DNA of 64,000 nucleotides from UBA4810 sp002479215 (GTDB lineage: Bacteria; Desulfobacterota; Syntrophia; Syntrophales; Smithellaceae), in NCBI GenBank assembly GCA_049514435.1, contig JBEKVB010000002.1, forward strand, positions 1-64,000, read 5' to 3'. Made by a program: the position numbers and the translations under genes. A model generated the notes under the pieces. That model made no database searches. It had not been told where the DNA came from and was given only the letters and a program-made list of their open reading frames with translations. Position 1 is the first letter of the stretch; every line of letters starts with the position of its first letter. Below, piece after piece: positions 58,390 through 64,000 of the stretch.

Positions 58390-59031
58390 CTAAAACTTTT
58401 TTTCCGCTTTGATATTCCCCTGACGAATTTCGCTAATAAAATCTTTTTCATCAAAAATTTTATTTTCAAAAATGGTTACGCATGAACCTACCTTGAAAAT
58501 TTTATGAGCGTCACTGCCTCCTGTTCCGGGTATCCCGAGCTTACTCATCGCCTTCACGACTTTACTTAAAGCCAGATCGGTATGATCGGGATGACAAAGT
58601 TCGATGGCGTCAATCGGCAATTTGTAAATGCGATCACCGGCACCATAATAATGGGATTTCCCCCCGCGGGATAATTTGTAGGGATGCGCCGCGATGAGGA
58701 TGCCTCCTTCTGAATGCACTTTTTCGACAAGGTCCTTAGCCGAATAACGGCCGGTTAGACTTTGTTTTATGCCGAACACTAAAAAATCCCCTTCTATTTC
58801 TTTCTTGCTGCTTTCCGTAGATATCTCCTGCCCATTGATCAAAACTATACCGTGAGACTCGGCCAACTTTCCAAGTTTATCGAATTCTTCATCAGGCCAG
58901 CGCATGCCGTGTTCGGTAATGGCTATACCGTCAAGACGCGTTTCAACCGCCTGATGAATTAGTTCTTCGGGGTTTATGAAAGAACAATCGGAATATCTGC
59001 GTGTATGGACATGGATATCAAAAGCAAACAT
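58390..59031 (-). CDS. PHP-domain metal-dependent phosphoesterase
   Basis: 213 residues. FDIHVHTRRYSDCS (HxH), AITEHGM (His), NGQEIS (Glu), LIAAHPYKLSRGG, and GGSDAHKIFKVG (Asp-His) give the full PHP metal-binding set. The family includes 5'-3' exonucleases and histidinol-phosphatases; small stand-alone members are generic phosphoesterases (TrpH/RNase AM-like). The start is ATG at 59031 with a weak GGATGAG site. It is divergent from the carboxyltransferase. Confidence 0.9.
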   Translation of the reverse strand: MFAFDIHVHTRRYSDCSFINPEELIHQAVETRLDGIAITEHGMRWPDEEFDKLGKLAESHGIVLINGQEISTESSKKEIEGDFLVFGIKQSLTGRYSAKDLVEKVHSEGGILIAAHPYKLSRGGKSHYYGAGDRIYKLPIDAIELCHPDHTDLALSKVVKAMSKLGIPGTGGSDAHKIFKVGSCVTIFENKIFDEKDFISEIRQGNIKAEKKF

Positions 59032-59275
59032 AAATACACTATCTCATCCACTCCGGTGCAACACCGGTTATTAATTGATAATTTAATTATACACCATTTC
59101 CTCAAACAAGTTGTGATATTTCCAAAACTAAACAGCCGAAAATTTAAAGCTGATTTTTTTTGAGTTATATTCATGTATTCTCGCAGATGCCGACGGATTA
59201 CTTGATATACGCGGATGATTATTGTATGAATTTGTCATCAGCGCAATCAGCATCAGATAGGAGAGCTTGCATTAC

Positions 59276-60916
59276 ATGAAAACAACTAAAGACAAAGAAG
59301 ATACAGAAAAAGGGAAAACCACCCCACTCGCGAGTAAAGAAACCGATAACAGCCCTATACGCTCTGACCTGGCCGAGGTGATCAAAAGACATTCTTTCGG
59401 CCTGGACATCAGCCGCCCCGACGCAGTGGCCAAAAGACAGCAGAAAAATCAGCGCATGGCCCGCGCCAATGTGGAGGATCTTTTCGATAACGGCAGTTTC
59501 CTCGAATACGGAGCTCTGACCATCGCCGCGCAGCGCAGCCGCCGTTCAATAGATGATCTCATCAGCAAAACTCCCGGCGACGGCCTAATCGCGGGCATCG
59601 GAGCGGTCAACGGCTCGCTATTTTCTGATGACAAAGCCCGCTGCATGATCATGGCTTACGATTATAGCGTTCTGGCCGGCACTCAGGGTTTTTTCAATCA
59701 CAAAAAGATGGATCGAATGCTGAATCTCGCGCATGAACAGCGCTTGCCTCTGGTTTTGTTCGCGGAAGGCGGCGGCGGCAGGCCGGGCGACGTTGACGCC
59801 GCAGGCGTCATGGTAGCGGGTCTGGATTTGTCTACCTTCGGCTCTTTCGCCCGGCTCAGCGGCAAGGTGCCGGTGGTCGGCGTGGTATCGGGGCCCTGTT
59901 TCGCGGGGAACGCGGCGCTCTTGGGCTGCTGCGATGTGATTATCGCCACCAACAATTCCAATATCGGTATGGGCGGCCCGGTGATGATTGAAGGCGGCGG
60001 TCTCGGTGTTTTCAAACCGGAAGAGGTCGGCCCGATTGATGTGCAGACGCAAAACGGCGTTGTCGATATTGAAGTGGCTGATGATGTAGAAATGGTGGCT
60101 GTCACCAAAAAATATCTTTCTTATTTTCAGGGAACAATTTCCAAATGGGAGGCCGCCAATCAACTGCGCCTGCGCCGTTTGATTCCGGAAAACAGGCGGC
60201 GCGCTTATGACGTGCACGTAGTCATTAAGACTCTGGCCGATACGGATTCCTTTCTGGAGCTGAGATCCAAGTTCGGCCCGAGTATGGTTACCGGCTTTAT
60301 CAGAATCGAAGGCCGACCTTTCGGCGTTATCGCCAATAACTGCATGCACATGGCGGGAGCCATTGAAGCGGAAGGCGCGGACAAAGTGGCGCGACTGATG
60401 CAAATTTGCAACGCGCATGATCTGCCGATTCTGTCTTTGTGCGATACTCCTGGCTTCATGGTCGGGCCGGAAATCGAAAAACGCGCGCAGGTGCGCCATG
60501 TCTGCCGCATGTTTGTAATCGGCGCGCATTTAACCGTGCCCTACTTTACGATTGTTTTACGTCGGGGCTACGGCCTCGGAGCGATGGCTATGGCCAAGGG
60601 CGGCTTCCATGAATCTTTTTTTACAGCTGCCTGGCCGACCGGGGAATTCGGAGGCATGGGGCTGGAAGGCGCGGTTAAGGCTGGTTTTAAAAAAGAGATG
60701 GAGGCAGTTAAAGACCCGAAGGAGCGCGAAGCGCTCTACGAAAAACTCGTTGCCCAACTGTATGAAAGAGGCAAAGCCATCAATATGGCCGCCTATCTGG
60801 AAATCGACACGGTCATTGATCCGGCCGATACCCGCAAATGGATTATGCAGGGTTTGAATTCTGTTCCCGCTCAGCGACCCCATGGGGCAGACCACTCTTT
60901 TGTCGATCCGTGGTAA
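59276..60916 (+). CDS. acyl-CoA carboxylase carboxyltransferase (propionyl-CoA carboxylase beta-like)
   Basis: 546 residues. VEDLFDNGSFLEYG, FAEGGGGRPGD, GPCFAGNAALLGCCDVI, and the C-terminal CDTPGFMVGPEIEKRAQVRH and RRGYGLGAMAMAKGG are the carboxyltransferase alpha- and beta-halves of biotin-dependent acyl-CoA carboxylases. The N-terminus is longer and more charged than usual. The start at 59276 (ATG) is a choice over TTG 59267; the ribosome site is AGGAGAG. No biotin carboxylase or BCCP is adjacent, so partners must be elsewhere. Possible substrates are propionyl-, methylcrotonyl- or geranyl-CoA. Confidence 0.9.
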   Translation: MKTTKDKEDTEKGKTTPLASKETDNSPIRSDLAEVIKRHSFGLDISRPDAVAKRQQKNQRMARANVEDLFDNGSFLEYGALTIAAQRSRRSIDDLISKTPGDGLIAGIGAVNGSLFSDDKARCMIMAYDYSVLAGTQGFFNHKKMDRMLNLAHEQRLPLVLFAEGGGGRPGDVDAAGVMVAGLDLSTFGSFARLSGKVPVVGVVSGPCFAGNAALLGCCDVIIATNNSNIGMGGPVMIEGGGLGVFKPEEVGPIDVQTQNGVVDIEVADDVEMVAVTKKYLSYFQGTISKWEAANQLRLRRLIPENRRRAYDVHVVIKTLADTDSFLELRSKFGPSMVTGFIRIEGRPFGVIANNCMHMAGAIEAEGADKVARLMQICNAHDLPILSLCDTPGFMVGPEIEKRAQVRHVCRMFVIGAHLTVPYFTIVLRRGYGLGAMAMAKGGFHESFFTAAWPTGEFGGMGLEGAVKAGFKKEMEAVKDPKEREALYEKLVAQLYERGKAINMAAYLEIDTVIDPADTRKWIMQGLNSVPAQRPHGADHSFVDPW

Positions 60917-61148
60917 AAGAAATTAAGGATTGGCTGAATACATACGATTTATTTTACGCTTCACGAGATACGAGATACCCATTTATTTTTGCTTCACGTT
61001 TCACTCTTCACGCATTACGATTTTTAAATCGCTAATTGTCAAAAAAGATTTGACCCATCGCCCTGTTAGAAATCAAGTGTGTGCTGACCATAACTAATCA
61101 GCAATCAAATCAATAATATCGCGTTAAACATAATTCTTCCAAAATTAA
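60917..61148. other. gap with REP-like remnant
   Basis: No gene seen. The stretch 61036-61058 (AATTGTCAAAAAAGATTTGACCC, ends only: TTGTCAAAAAAG and ATTTGACCC) resembles the reverse complement of the RAYT-edge sequence seen at 30412, and nearby CTTCAC/CACGAGATACGAGATACC repeats (60957-60977) are low-complexity. Probably decayed transposon edges. Confidence 0.4.
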
Positions 61149-63125
61149 TTATACGGCTGTAAATCCAATTTTTGCTAAATATTCATAAATTGGATCATAA
61201 TAATCAGGACATCGCGTTGGATCTTCTTCGTCACCATTCGGTACCAGAATAACCATACCTTGCCTGGCACGCGTTAGAAGAACACGGTATGCATTTTTTA
61301 AATAGTTTTGACGGTCTTCTTTCCGGATATGCATCCATCTGTTGCCCCGGAAAGACCAGTATTCCCATTTATCCTTTACACATCTTAAGTCTGCATCCCA
61401 AGCGCAACAAACCCAGTCAAGCTCTAGTCCTTGAATTTGGAACTCCGTTGCTACATCTTCGAGGTAATAAGATGACCTTACGTCTTCCTTTGTATCTAGA
61501 AACCAATGGATAGGATCAATTGGGGTTCTCACATCAATAGCATGGGGCTTCAAACGTTCTGCTTGTGATGAAACCACAATTCCATAACGTTCGGTACCGC
61601 GTGCCTGTTTTTTCAGCCACCGTTTTGCATTTGAAAGATTGCGCGTAATAACAATTGGGAATTTCCCTTCTATTTTTGCTAATGTACTTCGTGCTCCTTC
61701 TATATCGAGATCGAGCATTTGCTTTACTAACAATGAAACATTCTCTGCACGGAATGACCGCATCGATACAGCAAGGTGTAATTCATCTTTGTAAACAACA
61801 TTTAGACGCGGCAACAGTTTGCTTATTACGTCACCAGCAGAATACTCACTATCTGTAAGACGATATGATATGTAAACATGCCAATCGGGAAAAGAACGAA
61901 GAAGAGAATTAATCCATTCAGAGATACCTGCTTCACCAGTGTTGATCTCCTGTCCACCACCTACAAGACAGACAATAACCGCCCAGTCAACATGTCTGTC
62001 CAGACAAGAAACTAAAAATTCTGGTTCAGACTGATAAAAATTTAAATTATTCTTTTTACGACGCATGAAACTAGATGTCTGCACGCTATCCCATGCTCTT
62101 TGGGCTTCATCGAATAGCGCAACGTGTTCAATCGGTGGTTTTGTTTGGTCTAGAAGGCATTCATCTCGAAAGTGATGAACATTCTGAATGAACATCTTCA
62201 CATTCGCCATAACTTCACCTTTTTTCGTCTTCTTTCCACTTTCTTTATCATGGCGTAATTTATCTCTTGTCAGCGCTTCACGTAATACAGCGACAAGCGG
62301 ACCATTGCCAGATAGAAACACACTGTAAAGATCATTCGTTTTATCGATATGAGTGGTGGCAATATTTAAACCAACTAATGTTTTTCCTGCCCCGGGAACG
62401 CCAGTCACAAAACAAATAGATTTTTGCGATTGTTCTCTTGATTGACGGATAATATCAGAAATTGCAGCAGTAGTTTTATTGAGATTAATGGCACTTGCAT
62501 CATTTCGAGATATTTCTTCAACAGAGTGACCGTTATATAGAGCCATTGCGGCTTCAACAATTGTGGGCGTAGGACTATATCGCCCATTTTCCCAATTCAG
62601 TTGATCAATTTCTTTACCTTCACAAAAGTTTAAAACGCTTTCAATTACTTCACCAAGCATCGATGAATTACATTTGATCGGGAACAGAAGTTTATCATTT
62701 TGCTGTGTTGAAGAAATAACATATGGGCTAATATGAGCTTTTGTAGCAATCAAAATGGGAACAATGAATTGTTCATGACTGGTCTCATGAAAGTTTTTTA
62801 AATCTAGAGCATAGTCCCAAACCTGATCAAATGCATATGGTGTAAATATTTTTTCCCCGACTTTAAACTCAAGCACGAATATCACAGACCCTATTAGAAG
62901 TACCGCATCTATTCTTTGGCCCATTCGTGGGATAGAGAATTCAAAATATATCATGCCTTGAAAATTACATAACGCTTTGCAAAGAATGTTTATTTCTTCT
63001 AACCATGCATCTCGCTGTAATTGTTCAAGTGCGAATGTGTTACGTATTGCCAATTTCCCCAATATTATTTCTGGAGATGTGTTAAGAAAATCTTTAATGG
63101 TTGCTGAATAGTAAGCTCGATTCAT
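61149..63125 (-). CDS. nuclease-helicase of the DUF2075 type (possible defence protein)
   Basis: 658 residues. The N-terminal part has RIDAVLLIGSVIFVLEFKVG, with an Asp and a Glu-x-Lys that fit a PD-(D/E)xK-like nuclease. The middle has Walker A TGVPGAGKTLVG and ALFDEAQRAWD (Walker B). The end has DWVCCAWDADL and NAYRVLLTRARQGMVILVP (helicase motifs V/VI of SF1). This is the DUF2075 (Schlafen-like) helicase plan, seen in phage-defence enzymes such as Nhi-type nuclease-helicases. It stands alone, AT-rich and on the other strand from its neighbours. Ribosome site weak. Confidence 0.85.
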   Translation of the reverse strand: MNRAYYSATIKDFLNTSPEIILGKLAIRNTFALEQLQRDAWLEEINILCKALCNFQGMIYFEFSIPRMGQRIDAVLLIGSVIFVLEFKVGEKIFTPYAFDQVWDYALDLKNFHETSHEQFIVPILIATKAHISPYVISSTQQNDKLLFPIKCNSSMLGEVIESVLNFCEGKEIDQLNWENGRYSPTPTIVEAAMALYNGHSVEEISRNDASAINLNKTTAAISDIIRQSREQSQKSICFVTGVPGAGKTLVGLNIATTHIDKTNDLYSVFLSGNGPLVAVLREALTRDKLRHDKESGKKTKKGEVMANVKMFIQNVHHFRDECLLDQTKPPIEHVALFDEAQRAWDSVQTSSFMRRKKNNLNFYQSEPEFLVSCLDRHVDWAVIVCLVGGGQEINTGEAGISEWINSLLRSFPDWHVYISYRLTDSEYSAGDVISKLLPRLNVVYKDELHLAVSMRSFRAENVSLLVKQMLDLDIEGARSTLAKIEGKFPIVITRNLSNAKRWLKKQARGTERYGIVVSSQAERLKPHAIDVRTPIDPIHWFLDTKEDVRSSYYLEDVATEFQIQGLELDWVCCAWDADLRCVKDKWEYWSFRGNRWMHIRKEDRQNYLKNAYRVLLTRARQGMVILVPNGDEEDPTRCPDYYDPIYEYLAKIGFTAV

Positions 63126-63345
63126 CTATCAATTCCAAAATGTGGAAAGTTCTCAAGAAAAACTAGCCCCTGAACGAAACGAGGGACGGCGCCCAGTTAA
63201 ATTCATACGATAGTTTAAAAATATCTACTATTTTATAGACATTTATTTGTAGTGAACATTTTACGAGATTAATTCCGAGAGTCAATAGAAATTTGTTTTT
63301 ATATTCGGTGGTTATTTTATTGTTTTTTTGTAGGGTTTGCTAATT

Positions 63346-63411
63346 GTGAATGTTCACTGATTTTATGAACAATTTTTATTTCTTGACCTATAAACATAAC
63401 CTTAATATGTT
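63346..63411 (+). promoter_or_regulatory. promoter with TTCAC palindrome upstream of the enoyl-CoA hydratase
   Basis: -35 TTGACC (63383-63388), 17-bp spacer, -10 TATGTT (63406-63411). Upstream, GTGAA-TG-TTCAC (63346-63357) is a perfect palindrome, and a half-site GTGAAC occurs at 63252-63257. TetR-type regulators of fatty-acid genes use TGAAT..TTCA-like operators, so this could be one. The rest of 63126-63345 has no gene. Confidence 0.6.
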
Positions 63412-63447
63412 GGGAACAACAAAAAATCAAAAAGGAAGGAACATTAT

Positions 63448-64000
63448 ATGCCTATCATGACATGGGCCAAAGACGAAACCGTGGCGATTCTCACCATGAC
63501 CAATGGCGAAAACAAGCAAAATCTCGCCTTTGCCCAAACCTTAAACGCCATGCTCGATGAAATAATAGCCGACAAATCAGTGACCGCCTTGATTATTACT
63601 TCCAATGACGAGAAGAATTTTTCGCAGGGGATAGACGTGGAGTGGATATTGACAAGATTACAGAAAAAGGAATACCAACCGGTAAATGATTTCATCAGCG
63701 GCATGGACGACGTGTTTAAAAAATTACTGCTTTATCCGGTGCCGGTAATCGCGGCAATCAACGGGCATGCCTACGGTAACGGCTCGATTATGTCCTGCGC
63801 CTGTGATTTTCGATTCATGAAATCGGATCGCGGATTTTTCTGCTTCCCGGAAGTAAATCTCGGAATTCCTTTCCGGCGCGGCATGAACGCTTTTATCAAA
63901 AAGGCCGTTCCGATGTATAAGTTATCGGAAATGCAGCTTACCGGAAACCGCTACGGCGCGCCGGAACTGGAAGCGCACCATATTATTCTGAAGGCGTGCG
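63448..64000 (+). CDS. enoyl-CoA hydratase/isomerase (cut by window end)
   Basis: 184 codons are visible. Start ATG 63448 (AAGGAAGGA 8-14 nt upstream). VTALIITSNDEKNFSQGIDVEW is the first oxyanion loop and PVPVIAAINGHAYGNGSIMSCACDFR the second (crotonase fold); PEVNLGIPF follows as in hydratases/isomerases. The place of the usual catalytic Glu in SIMSCACDF is not Glu, so isomerase activity is possible. Continues past 64000. Confidence 0.9.
   Translation, partial: MPIMTWAKDETVAILTMTNGENKQNLAFAQTLNAMLDEIIADKSVTALIITSNDEKNFSQGIDVEWILTRLQKKEYQPVNDFISGMDDVFKKLLLYPVPVIAAINGHAYGNGSIMSCACDFRFMKSDRGFFCFPEVNLGIPFRRGMNAFIKKAVPMYKLSEMQLTGNRYGAPELEAHHIILKAC

Noticed and set aside
59618..60529. 303-residue minus-strand frame
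   Set aside because: It is the antisense shadow of the carboxyltransferase gene, with unlikely His- and Ala-rich composition.

Overview
The window looks like chromosome from an anaerobic, Gram-negative member of the former Deltaproteobacteria (Desulfobacterota; a syntroph- or metal-reducer-like relative such as Syntrophales is my best guess). The reasons are a porin-cytochrome electron conduit, three radical-type 4-hydroxyacyl-CoA dehydratase homologues, acyl-CoA and branched-chain-type uptake genes, an N-type (Na+) F-ATPase and sigma-54 regulation. The taxonomic call is inference; there is no rRNA or tRNA in the window.

Region by region. 1-400 holds the tail of an IS110-type transposase and a terminator. 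0.4-5.1 kb has small housekeeping or accessory genes on the minus strand: a membrane alpha/beta hydrolase split by an in-frame TAG, a GIY-YIG protein, DUF3309 and PH-domain membrane proteins, a universal stress protein and a methyltransferase. 5.2-11.2 kb is a six-gene minus-strand operon for moving electrons from the quinone pool to the outside of the cell: decaheme cytochrome, MtrB/PioB-type outer-membrane barrel, tetraheme anchor, four-cluster ferredoxin, NrfD, monoheme cytochrome. Its far promoter is a near copy of the promoter of the universal stress gene. 11.9-28.6 kb is a catabolic island, almost all on the minus strand: isochorismatase, epoxide-hydrolase-like protein, enoate/dienoyl-CoA reductase, two SDRs, three AbfD-like flavoproteins, TetR, enoyl-CoA hydratase, thioredoxin, DUF362, two metallo-beta-lactamases and a fumarylacetoacetase-family protein. 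28.6-31.7 kb is a decayed, AT-rich stretch with a frameshifted methyltransferase, gene remnants, a PilZ protein and a TIR-like protein.

31.8-45.8 kb is on the plus strand. It has a lipase, a histidine kinase with a degenerate receiver, an NtrC-type regulator, a consensus sigma-54 promoter, a tandem pair of RsbRD-N-like proteins, then the complete N-ATPase operon atpDCQRBEFAG and a cytidylate-kinase-like gene. 45.9-53.0 kb has a QueG-like ferredoxin, several remnants, an acyl-CoA synthetase and an SCP2-like protein under duplicated promoters, and a large orphan protein between them. 53.2-57.9 kb is a full LivJHMGF-type ABC importer. 58-64 kb has a tiny membrane protein, a PHP phosphoesterase, an acyl-CoA carboxyltransferase, a lone nuclease-helicase (DUF2075 type) and the start of an enoyl-CoA hydratase.

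Together the genes suggest uptake and CoA activation of organic acids, radical dehydration and beta-oxidation-like steps, disposal of electrons through menaquinol to the outer surface, and a Na+-coupled ATPase for ion balance. The most interesting points are the electron conduit and its shared promoter, the three dehydratase paralogues with different active-site residues, and the sigma-54 promoter in front of the gene block leading into the N-ATPase.
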